The position numbers and the translations under genes are program-made. Source: Silene latifolia (taxonomy: Eukaryota > Streptophyta > Magnoliopsida > Caryophyllales > Caryophyllaceae). Taken from it: a stretch of DNA of 64,000 nt. Of the stretch, positions 24,477-35,036 are shown piece after piece; positions within the stretch are counted from its first letter, which is position 1, and each line of letters opens with the position of its first letter. The DNA lies in NCBI RefSeq assembly GCF_048544455.1, contig NC_133532.1:19966948-20030947 (forward strand), in the 5' to 3' direction. The notes below the pieces were generated by a model, which saw nothing but the letters and a program-made list of their open reading frames with translations, was not told the origin of the DNA and did no database searches.

Positions 24477-24550
24477 TTCCTCGATCGAGCCTTGGGCTAC
24501 TCGATCGAGTCACCACTTCCTCGATCGAGCCCATGCTCAGTTGATCGAGG
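24477..24550. repeat. Palindrome array H, E3 LTR
   Basis: Four units, CTCGATCGAG-like, occur in an Athila-like LTR that is otherwise unrelated to the E1/E2 LTRs (for example CCTCGATCGAGC and ACTCGATCGAGT). Confidence 0.8.
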
Positions 24551-24828
24551 AATCACTTGTCTTCAGCTCTTTTCTTCGTATTTTCTTCTTTACTTCTCTT
24601 CCTTTATTCTTATGGATTCCCGTGCCATGTTTCGTGTATTCCTCCATGCCTACTCCGCGATGCCCATTTCATTCCTTTGCTCCTCAAATTTATCATTTTT
24701 GCATTAAACATCAAAAGGCAGAAGTATCAACGTTCTAACATAAAAGGCATGTATTTAATATAATTTAGCACGAAATCGTATCAAAAGCCATTAAGGGGAG
24801 GCATAAATATGTATATAATTATGACTCA

Positions 24829-27800
24829 TCACCATTTCTTGATTCGTTCCTTGTAGATCCTAGAACTTTCATAAGCTTCCATCCTCAACTCTTCAAGCTC
24901 ATTCATTTGGTGAAACCGTATCTCCCCGGCCGCATTGAAGTTAAAGTTCATTTCCTTCAAAGCCTACCATGCCTTATGTTCTAGCTCCACTGGCAAGTGG
25001 CAAGCTTTTCCATAGACAAGTTTGTAGGGTTTGGTGCCAAGAGGTGTCTTTAATGCCATTCTCAAGGCCCGTAATACGTCCGGTAACTTTTGAGACCAAT
25101 CCTTGCGACTCTTATTGGTCACTTTCTCCAAAATAGCTTTGATTTGGCGGTTAGAAACCTCCACTTGCCCACTCGTTTGAGGGTGGTAGGCAAGGGCGGT
25201 TTTGTTCTGCACTCCATGTTCTTCTAGCAAAGCCTTGAATGTGCTCTTACGAAAATGAGACCCACCATCACTTATCACTACTCTTAGGATTCCAAACCTT
25301 ATGAAAATTGTTCCTTTGAAGAGTTTCTTCACAACCTTGCTATCATTTGTCGGTGAAGCCACCGCCTCAATCCACTTGGACAAGTAGTCCACCGCCACTA
25401 GGATGTACTCATTTCTGCAAGAGTTTGGAAAAGGTCCCATAAAGTCTATACCCCAACAATCGAAAAGCTCGATCTCCAAGATGTTAGTTAGTGGCATCTC
25501 ATTTCATTTCCCGATATTTTTGGTCCTTTGGCATGAATCACAAGACTTCACCACCATATGAATGTCTTTAAACATTGAAGGCCAATAAAACCTGCCTTGC
25601 AACACTTTGTCAATTGTTCTTGAAGTGTCCAAGTGTCCACCGTAGGCCGAGTTTTGTAGCCTATCAACAATCTCAAGTCCTTCTTCTTTTGGCACACATC
25701 TTCCGAACATATACCATCCCCACACTTCCGGAATAAGTGAGGATCTTCCCAAAAATATCTCTTTGCATCATGATTCAACTTCCTCCTTTCCCTAGCTTCC
25801 ATTTCATCGGGAATAAAACCACTAACCACATATTTGCCAAATTCGCAAACCATTGCGCCTTGATACTCACTTCCATCAATGAATCTTCTCTTAACCATTT
25901 ATCTATTGGTCCACTCTTATTAATTATTCCATGGTCTTCCACCATAAGCCTTGACAAATGATCGGCCACCACATTTTCGGCCCCGGCTTTATCTCTTATC
26001 TCTAGATCGAATTCTTGAAGAAATAGAACCCATCACAAGAGCCTTGGCTTAGCATCCTTCTTCACCATTAGTTGCCTCAAGGCGGTGTGGTCGGTGTAAA
26101 CCACCACCTTGGATCCCACAAGGTATTGCCTAAACTTCTCGATTGTATGGACAATTGTAAGCATCTCTTTTTCCGTAGTTGAGTAGTTGCATTGAGCTTG
26201 GTCTAAAGTCTTGCTTTAATATTAGATGACATGGTGTTTCTTGTCAACCACTTGTCCGAGAACCGCTCCCACGGCAAAATCCGAAGCATCACACATAACT
26301 TCAAAGGGAAGGCTCCAATCCGGAGCCCAGATGATTGGAGCCGTGGTGAGAGCAAGCTTTAACCTACCAAAAGACTCAAGGCAAACATCATCAAATACAA
26401 AGGGGGCGTCTTTGAGAAGGATTAAGGTCAATGGTTTTGCTATCTTTGAAAAATACTTTATGATTCGCCTATAAAAGCCGGCATGTCCTAGAAAACTCCT
26501 CACCCCTTTCACATTCCTGGGAGATGACAAGTTTTCTATGACCGAAATTTTAGCACCATCAACCTGAATCCCTCTCTTGGAGAAAATTTGGCAAAGCACA
26601 GCTCCCTCTTCCACCATAAAGTAGCATTTTTCCCAATTGAGGACTAAGTTGTGCTCCTCAAACCGTCTCAAGACATTAAAGAGGTTAATCAATTCATGAT
26701 CAAATGAGTCTTCGTGGACACTAAAGTCATCCATGAAGACTTCTATGCATTTTTCAAGAAAATTCGTAAAGATAGCCATCATGCACCTTTGAAAGGTGCC
26801 GGGTGCATTAGACAACCCGAAAGGCATCCTACAGTAAGCATAAACACCATTGGGACACGTGAAAGTTGTTTTTTATTGGTTTTTCGGGTGTATTGGAACT
26901 TGAAAGAACCCGGAATATCCATCCAAAAAACAATAATACGCGTGCCCCGACAACCTTTCAAACATTTGATCGATAAAAGGGATGGGGAAATGTTCTTTAA
27001 GGGTCGCGGAGTTCAATTTTCGGTAATCTATACACATACGCTGCCCGGTAACCGCTCGTGTAGGCACACAAGTTCCGTCCAATTTCTCCACCATAGTCAC
27101 TCCACCCTTTTTGGGAACCACATGGACGAGGCTCACCCACTTACTATCGGTGATTTCATAGATGATCCCCGCCTCAAGTAGTTTCAAGACTTAATTCTTG
27201 ACTACCTCGGCCATTTTGGGGTTCAACCTCCGTTGACCCTCAACCGATGGCCGGCTCCCTTCTTCAAGGTTTATGTGATGCATACACAAATTTGGACTCA
27301 ATCCTTTGATGTCATCAATGCTATATCCTAAAGTGGCCTTGTGAGGTTTGAGAACCTTTAGGAGTTTTTGTTCTTGGTCCTTACTAAGATTAGCATTAAT
27401 AATCACCAGATAAGTCTCTCCCTCACCTAAAAAAGCATAGTTAAGTGAGGGAGGAAGGGTTTTGAGTTGTACCTTTGGAGGGAGAAATCCCTCAACTTTC
27501 TTCAAGAGCTCCTCATCAACCTCATGTTCTTCCTCCATTACTTCATCATGAAGGGAGATTTGGAAGGTTTCTTCCATCTCCGACTCTTCCCAAGCCACCT
27601 CTTCAATTACTTCATCAATTACTTCAATTGTACACGCTTGGTCAACTTTGGTCCTTTCACAAGATTTGGAAGATTAAATTCAACTTTGTCTCCCTCCATC
27701 CGGAAGGTTAGCCGCCCATCTCTCACATTGATTAGCACTCCTCCGATAGCCAAGAATGGTCTACCTAGGATGATGGGGGTATCGATATCCTCCGGGATGT

Positions 27801-28137
27801 CAAGGACTACAAAGTCAGCCGGGATTAAATACTTTCCAACTTTAACGGGTATGTCCTCAAGTACCCTCAAAGGGCGCTTGATGAACCTATCCGCCAATTG
27901 GAGAGTCATAGTAATGGGGTCAAGATTTCGAATGCCAATTTTCCTTGCAACCTTTAGAGGAAGAACACTCACATTTGCTCCCAAATCACATAGAGCCCTT
28001 GATATTGGGACACCACCAACCACACAAGGAATTGAAAAGCTCCCCGGGTCACCAAGTTTATGTGGCATCTTGTTGAGAAGAAGAGCACTACACTCTTCTT
28101 CCATTGCCACAATTTGTTGGTCCCACCAATGATCCAC
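24829..28137 (-). pseudogene. E4 pol (protease-RT-RNase H-integrase), decayed
   Basis: Protease region 28137-27619 has DPGSFSIPC and CDLGANVSVLP; the catalytic motif reads DLGAN rather than the more usual DLGAS. A linker follows (27598-27191). RT spans 27187-26222 with CIDYRKLN, MPFGLSNAPGTFQRCM and the box FMDDF in place of YxDD, which is common in this branch. RNase H starts at about 26300 (CDASDFAVGAVLGQ). Integrase has a finger region at 25752-25504 (SCDSCQRTK) and a core at 25497-24964 ([31 protein letters not shown]). It continues past a stop at 24964 to a final tandem TGA. At least five stops and several frameshifts make it non-functional. Confidence 0.85.
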
Positions 28138-28139
28138 TA

Positions 28140-28668
28140 GTAGTAATAGTATTCGAGGGTGAACCTAGCAACGATCAGGAGGTACAGCAGTGATCTCCAA
28201 ATGACTAAGTACAAATGATACGAACGATGTATAAATTTCTAAGTGTGTTAATGATATTAATTGTTGCAGGTGGTGAATGATATTTCTTCGAGTGGAGTCA
28301 ATGATGAATGCTCTTGAATCTGATGTTCGTTGCTCTTTTATATTCCTCCTTTGAATTGCCGCACATGCTCCCTACATATGCTCAACCATACGCTCCACTT
28401 CCTATGAAATAGGAAGTGGTTACTGACTTTGTCAAAGCTTTTGCTGATCACTGCAATGTTCCTGCTGACCACTTCAACGTTCCTGCTGGCTACTTGTTAC
28501 TTAATTCAAACATGGCCTTTTTATCACTTGAATGTCTAGGTTCATCCCCTCTTGTTCTTCCTTACGTCTAGCAGCATGCTGCCTTGTTATTGATCCGTGT
28601 GCCTTTATTTTATCCAATTGGGAGTTGCCACGTCATGGTGAGAATGAGAGGGTATTTTTACCCATACA
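28140..28668 (-). repeat. LTR-like insertion within E4 gag-pol
   Basis: About 530 bp with no coding similarity to gag or protease separate the gag reading (ending at 28669) from the protease reading (starting 28137). On the minus strand it begins TGTATGGGTAAAAATACCC and has an ATATAAAAG TATA-like box near 28345. This suggests a short solo LTR. No convincing target duplication was found and some gag-pol sequence seems lost, so the left boundary is uncertain. Confidence 0.45.
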
Positions 28669-30060
28669 GTATCCACCTCTAAGTTGAGAAAACCCGGGTG
28701 GATTGATGTTGGGCAATTGTGGTTGGAGGTGTTGCGGGTTTTGAACATTAGTACTCTTGTAGCTAAAGTTTGGGTGATTCTTCAAACCCAGATGATAGAA
28801 ATTGGAGTTTGGGCTGTTGTAGGGTGGTCGTGGTGGCCTCACATTGTTGTTGTAGCTTTAAAAAGCATTAACATCTTAAATATTGTCTTCATGCCCCCAC
28901 ATTATTGTTGTTGTTGGCACACACATCGAAAGTGTGACCATTTCTCCCACATAATTCACAAGAAGAATTTGGGATTACCTCCTCCATGGGTGGACCATGG
29001 GAGGCACTAGATTGATGCACTTGACTTCTTTGTATTTGCTCAAGCTTCTTGGTGAGGAGGTCAAGTTTGGCATTGGTCTCGGCATATGAACTAGAAGAGT
29101 TCTCTTTAGGATAGTGGTTATTTCTTCTCAACGCGTTACCACTCGAACCATAGTTAGCTTCTGAATCGACCATATTTTTTATAAGGGTCGACCCTTCCAT
29201 CCCCTAAATGGTCGAATCCTCCCCCCGTGGAGGCATTCACCATTTCCTTAGTTCGCGGTAACAAGGTTTGAAAGAAAGTTTGGGTTATGTACCACGCCGG
29301 GATCCCATGGCGAGGACAACTCGCGATTAAGTCTTGATACCTATCTCATGCCTCCCCAAAGGACTCTCCATCCTCTTGTTGGAAGGTGTGAATTTCGTTT
29401 TGGAGCATGGCGGTTTTAGATGATGGGTAATACTTGGCTAGGAAAGCCTTGGCTAAGGCATCCCATGTAGTAAATGTGTTCGGAGCATACACATTCAACT
29501 AACGATCCGCTTTATCTCGGAGGGAAAAGGGAAACAACATCAATCGCAATGTGTCCTCAGACACCCCGTTCCGTTTCATCATAACAACCTTGTTTTTGAA
29601 CTTCCTTAGATGGGCATGAGCATCTTCATCGATATGCCCACCGAAACTATCCTTTTCAATGAAGCCAACTTAAGCCGGATGCATTTCGAAGTTGTTTGGG
29701 GCCAAGGTGCCAAAGTTAAATCGGATTACAAGCATCATTATGGTTTGGGTGGTTGTTGTCGTGTAAAGCCGCCATTTGTGGTTGTGGAATTGGTATGTAT
29801 GGAGGTGGTGTTTGAGGTGGTGTATTTGGGATTTGGAGATTGTAAAATGGGTTTTCTAGTGGAGAATCAATGATGTTGTTTGGTTGTTGTAGTGGTGTGT
29901 CTTCAATGAGAGGTTGGATGGGTGAATTTGCTTGGTTCAAAGTAGCTTGAGAAGAGGTTCTAACCCTTACAATTGTCCTATTTCTTAAGGCTCTAAAAAA
30001 CCTTTCGAGGTCGGAGTCAAAGAGCAAAGCTTGATGATTCCTCCTAGGCATGCAACTTGA
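28669..30060 (-). pseudogene. E4 gag, decayed
   Basis: On the minus strand the reading starts near 30060 (MSSCMPRRNHQALLFDSDLE), passes a proline-rich part and the gag core (EDAHAHLRKFK, LRLMLFPFSLRDKA, AKAFLAKYYPS) with several stops, and reaches a zinc knuckle CELCGRNGHTFDVC at about 28920-28960. It ends in a Pro/Asn-rich tail (PPGFSQLRGG) at the LTR-like insertion. The order and motifs fit Athila gag. Confidence 0.75.
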
Positions 30061-30209
30061 CAAACCGTAAGACTCCTAGTGCTTTTGCACAATAGGGTAA
30101 GATAAAAATCACACACTCTACAAGAAGCACACAACTACTTAAACAAACAAACAAATAAACTAAGACTAAAGTTAAGACCTTTTACAAACTAGGTATAATC
30201 TAACTCCAT

Positions 30210-30227
30210 CCTCGGCAAGGGTGCCAT
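30210..30227 (-). other. E4 primer-binding site, tRNA-Asp-like
   Basis: On the minus strand TGGCACCCTTGCCGAGGA lies three bases after the LTR end. It resembles the TGGCGCC-type site complementary to tRNA-Asp that Athila elements use, with a few mismatches. Confidence 0.65.
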
Positions 30228-31250
30228 TTTGATAAGCAGAATTGTCGTCGTTTCCGGATTAAAAACTAGCCCAATTAAGTAGTATAAAAGGGGTCGAAAT
30301 CCACGAGGATGGTGTGGGCTTACACAAGGTACGTTCGAGTCTAAGTTTGGTCTAATAAAAAGAGGGAGACGAAATCGATTGAGCTAAAACTAAGCAGTTA
30401 AAACAAGCAAGGTAAGATGATAAGATGTAAACTATTGATTAAAAATTAGGGTTGTCGGGTTCCCCTAAGCAAGCTAAGGTAAGAATCGGTATTGAAGGGT
30501 AATGAGTATTATTGGTCAAGAAAGTTAATTTCTTACACTTTTCTAAACATGGATACAAAGCTCTCACAAAGCATCCAAATTTGATGTAAACACGTTATCA
30601 AGCATTTATGTAAACTTTCGTTCTACAAGACACTAAGCATAAAATGGAGAAAAACATGAACTTTCATTCACACATTCCTACAAACACCTTCTATGCATGT
30701 TAACAAAAACCAAATAATTTACCCAATTACCAACATTAACACACCATATTCATCCCTTAATCCTTACTTAGGTTCCCCCCTAAACCCTAGGGGTCACTAC
30801 TCACACATACTCGAAGAGCAAATGTAAACAATTGAAAGGAAGCAAATAAACATGATGGTAAACATGATAATAGTTGAAACAACAATAAAGATCGATGTAA
30901 TTAGAAATGTAAATAATTGATAAATAAACTTAACAAGAGAAGTAATTATACCAACAATGAAGAAAGGTTGAGTCTTGTATTAATAACGGAAGAAATCTTT
31001 TAATCTTCTTCAATTACAACCCAAATACTCAAGAGTAAACTAATGAGACTAAGTAGATCTATGCTAATTAAGTAGATAATTAAGGTTTGATTAAGGAAAT
31101 ATTAAGACTTTGCTTAAGGAAGTTGCATAAATTTAGAGAGAATTCTAGATCTAGGGTAATGTCTCGAATGAAATGAGGGAAGGGGTATTTATAGTTTACA
31201 ATGGTTTAGGTCAAAAATTACAAGAAATTGGAAATGCGGAAAAAGGAGTC

Positions 31251-31436
31251 TGGGCCGGCTGACCGGCCGGCGGCCGCTGATCTTGGGCCGGCTGACCGGC
31301 CGCCGGCCCTGGACCGGCTGGGAAATCCCTGCATTTTCTCGTGATTTCTGGAATAGCAGCTATGCTGGGCCGGCTGACCGGCTGCCAGCCATAGACCGGC
31401 TCCTGGGGGGCTCTCAGCCGGTGGACCGGCCGGGAG
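31251..31436. repeat. GC-rich near-palindrome array in E4 LTR
   Basis: Repeated blocks such as GGGCCGGCTGACCGGC and GGACCGGC, spaced 30-60 bp apart in an otherwise AT-rich LTR. Related blocks occur in the E3 leader (6970-7350). Confidence 0.75.
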
Positions 31437-32321
31437 TAGACCTGGCAAAATGGGTCAGACCCGAATGACTCGACACGAAAAGATTCACCCGAGATCCGAA
31501 AATGACCCGAAACCCGAATTGATCCGACCTGACCCAGACCCGACCCGAACATTATCTGACCCAATGTTGACCGACCCGAGGTGACCCAATTCGAAAAAAC
31601 CCGACTCATAACTAACCTGATCCCAAATGACTTGAAGTGACCCGAAATGACCCGAAACGACTAGTACTAACTCTTATTAATACTATATATATCAAAATAA
31701 AGTTTCATTGGTTACAATAATCCCTAATAAATAGTTAAATTTTCAAAATAGTATTTCTTAATCAAAATAATATTAACTTGACTAAGACTCGTACCACCCG
31801 AGCCCGAGGAAGAGTCACTAGAACCTGAGCCCGAGGAAGAGTCACTAGAACCAGTACCAGTCAAAGCCTTTGGGGACGAAGGCGGAGTAGTCGAGGCTAT
31901 TTATAGCTCGAAGAGGAAAGAGATGCGCCAGTGCTTGCAGACGTTGAAGGTGCCGCTTTTGATGCTTGCTGAGCCAGGTCATTATCTATCTTACTTTAAT
32001 CTGACTCTGTCTGTCTGTCTAATGGGCAATCCCAGCAAATTTCTACTACATAAGCCAGCTACATTGATTGTCTTGGCGAATTCACCCCCTTCACGAATCC
32101 TGCTTAGCCATTAACTCAAAAGCAACCTGACCCAAAATGACCTATACCCGAAAATGACCCGACCCGAAATGACCCGACGACAGGTCACCTGAAATTGACC
32201 CGAAACCCGAAGTGACCCGACCCAACCCAACCCGACCCGAAATATATGACAGACCCGAAATGACCCGACCCAAACTGACCCGACCCGTACCCGACCCGAG
32301 TGACCCGTTTTGCCAGGTCTA
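31437..32321. mobile_element. Non-autonomous hAT-type DNA transposon
   Basis: An 885-bp element with terminal inverted repeats TAGACCTGGCAAAATGGG / CCCGTTTTGCCAGGTCTA and an 8-bp target duplication GCCGGGAG (31429-31436 and 32322-32329). The 8-bp duplication and TIR form fit the hAT superfamily. Both subterminal regions are packed with GACCCGA-like units, the kind of repeated site that hAT transposases bind. The middle (about 31770-31980) is different: on the minus strand it encodes a Ser/Gly-rich stretch with two 27-bp repeats (31800-31853), possibly a transposase or captured gene remnant. No catalytic region is seen. Confidence 0.88.
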
Positions 32322-32557
32322 GCCGGGAGTCCTTCTTTAATTTCCTTCAACCTTCTTCCCCATGCTCGCTTTGTGAGGTTCTTTGCTAGCTCCTTTAGTC
32401 CTCTCGGGCTCAAAACCTGCAAGGAGAGACATAAGACTCGTAGAACGGGACTAAGTGTATAACATGCAAGCTAAAGAGGTCAAAATCGTCTAGATTAGGG
32501 ACAAAATGTATTGGGAAAAAGGGGAAAAACGGTACAAAATAAGCGCACATCAGATCA

Positions 32558-33960
32558 CCACACACTACGGTGGAGGGTCTACTGGTGAATCTTGAGGTAG
32601 TTAGTTAGTGATGTCGAATGTTACTTCTAGACATCCAGGCGATAGTGGGTGAGAGTGCAAAATGAGAGAGAATAATGTAGAGAAATGAAAGGAGAACAAA
32701 CAAGGGGGTAATATGATTAAAAAAAACGTACAACAATGAGAAAAATTAAATGTATATTGCGTAAATAAATAGTTTAAAAATCTACAATAATTTTACATTC
32801 ACTTTTCATATATCACCTCTTATAAGTTACAAAAACCGGAAAAAAAAAAAGCAAAGTAATTCAAACAAAATTAAGCAACATAAACTTATCAAAACTGTAT
32901 AATTAAAGTAGGCAAAGTAAATTTTTCTAAAATTTAGTTATTTACTAAATAAAAAAATACATATTTTTTTTTACTTTTAATAATATTTCGGTTACTATCC
33001 GTGCATTGCACGGGTTCAAAAACTAGTTATGCTTCATTCACATTGTTTATGTAAGGAAAAATGTAAGTATTAAAGAAAAGTGAGATAATTACACCCTCAA
33101 ACTTACATGTTTGATGCTAATGAGAAATCGACAAAGAGTGTTCTTGCAAGTCGGAAAAACTCGATTTTAAAAATCAAACTTTCGTAAGAAAAAGAGTGGT
33201 TTTAGATTGAGGGTGAAGTGTAGTTGATCAAGTCGGTCGGACAAGTTGTTTAATGCAGGTCGACGGTACTAAACAATGTGTAAGGCTCGAGTTTTGGATC
33301 CGTAGGTCCAAACACGTGTCAGTTTTTTATTTAAGAGTATAGAAGTTTAAGGGAGAAAAGAGGGGACAAACTCTCATGTGCCCTAAAATGGAGCACAAGT
33401 TTGGGTATTTGTAGAGAAGTGCTTGGGTGTAGGTCGGTTCTTTTTGTGTTTTTTTAGTAGGGGGCTGATTGAGGCGCGAGGGTCGCAGCGAGGTGTAATT
33501 GCGGCGCGAGTGTGTTCGCGAAGTATCTGGGGTTGTTTTTGGTAGTTGAAAATGCTCGGAGGTTAAGGATAAGGGCCTATTGAGGCGTGAGTGCTGCTAT
33601 GCAAGATCAGTGTCCTGTCCTTTTTACTTAGGATTTTTCTTCACGTTTTTTTTCCAATCTTTTGTTTTCATTTGTTTTGTCTTTGTTTTTTGTGATTTGT
33701 CTTTCGACATTTCGTGTTGGGTGTTTGATGTTGACGTTTTTGGGCGGGTGTTTTGAATTTTCGACTTGGGTTTCGAATTTTGAGTCGGTTTTGGGTCCGT
33801 AGTCGGTTTTGACTCTAATTAATGTTATTTCGACACTTCCGACGTGCAGAAGACATTCCAGGTATTTTGAAAATGTTTTGAGAATATTTTATTTTAAAAT
33901 CAATTTTTGAGTTTTGCGAAGACACGTTTCACTAATTATCGATTAGACGCTGCGATTTTA
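32558..33960. other. Intergenic, with Helitron-like 3' end at 33005-33026
   Basis: No gene is seen. At 33007-33026 a short hairpin (CCGTGCA/TGCACGG) is followed after about nine bases by CTAG and then T, the layout of a plant Helitron 3' terminus on the plus strand. The 5' end was not identified. Beyond it the sequence is T-rich with GAGGCGCGAG-like blocks near 33470-33600; these could be a degenerate LTR but cannot be assigned. Confidence 0.45.
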
Positions 33961-34259
33961 CCATCTACATCAGCCGTGATTAGTTTAAGCACATGCTTAC
34001 CAAAAGAAGATTGAGGGGCCTCTTGATCCATCTGCGACTTCCCCTTCCGGGAACCTCATGCCAAACCTCCCTCAATGATCTCTTCATCGTCCTCCTCTAA
34101 GATATCATTTAATTCATCCAACTTAAGTGGTGATAGCGAGAAATCTACACCACTATTAGTATCAAGTAAACCAAACTTATTCATGGAAGAAGAATCAATT
34201 TTTTTAGAATTTTTTGTGGAATTAATCTATTTTTTTATTATGCCATGGCTTGGAACAAA

Positions 34260-34640
34260 GGCGTTGTTTGGTGAATAGCATATTGACCAATTTTTAGCAT
34301 ATTTAAGGGTTTTAGCATGTTTGATCAATCAATATATTAATTTTAGTGTTTGGTAAACAGCATATTAAAACAACATATTTGGGGTCAATATGTTGTTTTT
34401 ACAATATGTTGTTTACCCCAACATAGAGTATTGGTTAGCATATTGTAAAATAGGAAATTTTTCTCCATTTTACAAGAAAAGTAACAATCTACTAATCGTA
34501 ATCTGTCAATTATCAAACACTCAAATTAATTCTGCTAATTATAATATGCTATTCAAACTTTCTGATAAAATTGTTATTTATAATCTGCTATTTATAATCT
34601 GCTTTTACTGAAATTAATCCGTTGTTTACCAAATAGGGCC
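34260..34640. repeat. MITE-like inverted-repeat element
   Basis: The left end, GGCGTTGTTTGGTGAATAGC, is imperfectly inverted at the right end, TTGTTTACCAAATAGGGCC. The interior is AT-rich with repeated CATATTG/CAATATG units. TIRs of this form occur in small hAT-type elements. No clear target duplication was found. Confidence 0.5.
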
Positions 34641-34847
34641 AAAAGCTACAATATTTTTTTTTTCTTTCCTTTTCTTTTCTTCTCTCGACATTCTCTTCAT
34701 TAGCTTAATTTATTTCGTTATGAATTAGATTTTTTGAGCAATTAGATTTATTTGTTTTTTGGAAAAAAAAAAAATAGAGGCGAGGGTTAATTTGAGTATG
34801 TTTGTGATTGAAGGGGAGGGCATTAGATGAAAAGGTAATGACAAGAT

Positions 34848-34887
34848 GTACGTGAAACAGTAAAATCGTACGTGAAACAGTAAAATC
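34848..34887 (+). repeat. 20-bp direct repeat upstream of PIG-T gene
   Basis: Two adjacent copies of a 20-bp unit containing GTACGTGAAACAGTAAAATC lie about 150 bp before the PIG-T start codon. It could be a promoter duplication, with no known factor assigned. Confidence 0.6.
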
Positions 34888-35036
34888 CCAAAATTTATTG
34901 ACAAGTTTAAAATTCGGAGAAGTCATTTTTACCCTTCATTCCCAGCCTTCGTTTTTCTTCCTCTTTGACGTAACACACAAAATCACACAAAACTACTCAT
35001 GGTTTGAAATTCGTGACATCTCCGAAGCATTCATCA

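Larger units (their letters stand above)
7667..24783 (-). repeat. E3 5' LTR, split by E2
   Basis: The LTR is in two parts, 7667-7973 and 23909-24783, together about 1182 bp. On the minus strand it starts TGATACGATT and ends CTTGTCA; E4's LTR also starts TGAT and ends TTATCA. Both LTRs carry the motif GGTCGAAATCCAC or GGTCGAATCCACAGGG near that end. The two sequences are otherwise diverged, so they belong to different families. Palindrome array H is at 24477-24550. Confidence 0.75.
24784..32552 (-). mobile_element. E4: Athila-like Ty3/Gypsy element, 3' end missing
   Basis: Read on the minus strand it has a 5' LTR (32552 to 30231), a primer site, gag, protease, RT, RNase H and integrase, ending at 24829. 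E3 then abuts at 24783, so the region downstream of pol and the 3' LTR are not in view. GATCA (32553-32557) would be one copy of the target duplication. The integrase segment ([25 protein letters not shown]) is typical of the Athila branch. Many stops and frameshifts, an LTR-like insertion in gag-pol and a hAT element in the LTR show that it is old. Confidence 0.88.
30231..32552 (-). repeat. E4 5' LTR (with hAT insertion)
   Basis: On the minus strand it starts TGATGTGCGCTTATTT and ends TTCTGCTTATCA. It spans 2322 bp including the 885-bp hAT element plus its extra 8-bp copy, so about 1430 bp originally. A GC-rich palindromic array is at 31251-31436. Confidence 0.8.

Noticed and set aside
4441-24550. 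Regular palindromic repeats read as CRISPR-like arrays
   Set aside because: Spacers vary in length and are shared between copies, no cas genes exist, and the context is a plant retrotransposon.
7667-24783. E3 LTR as the 3' LTR of E4
   Set aside because: It differs in sequence from the E4 5' LTR except for a short conserved motif, and no polypurine tract precedes it on the minus strand at 24784-24828. A separate adjoining element fits better.
33470-33600. GAGGCGCGAG-like blocks as a second Tat LTR
   Set aside because: The similarity is short and no ends or duplications were found.
34027-34260. Minus-strand acidic, Ser/Leu-rich coding-like stretch
   Set aside because: It has a stop, no recognisable motif and no neighbours that support a gene; recorded only as a possible transposon remnant.
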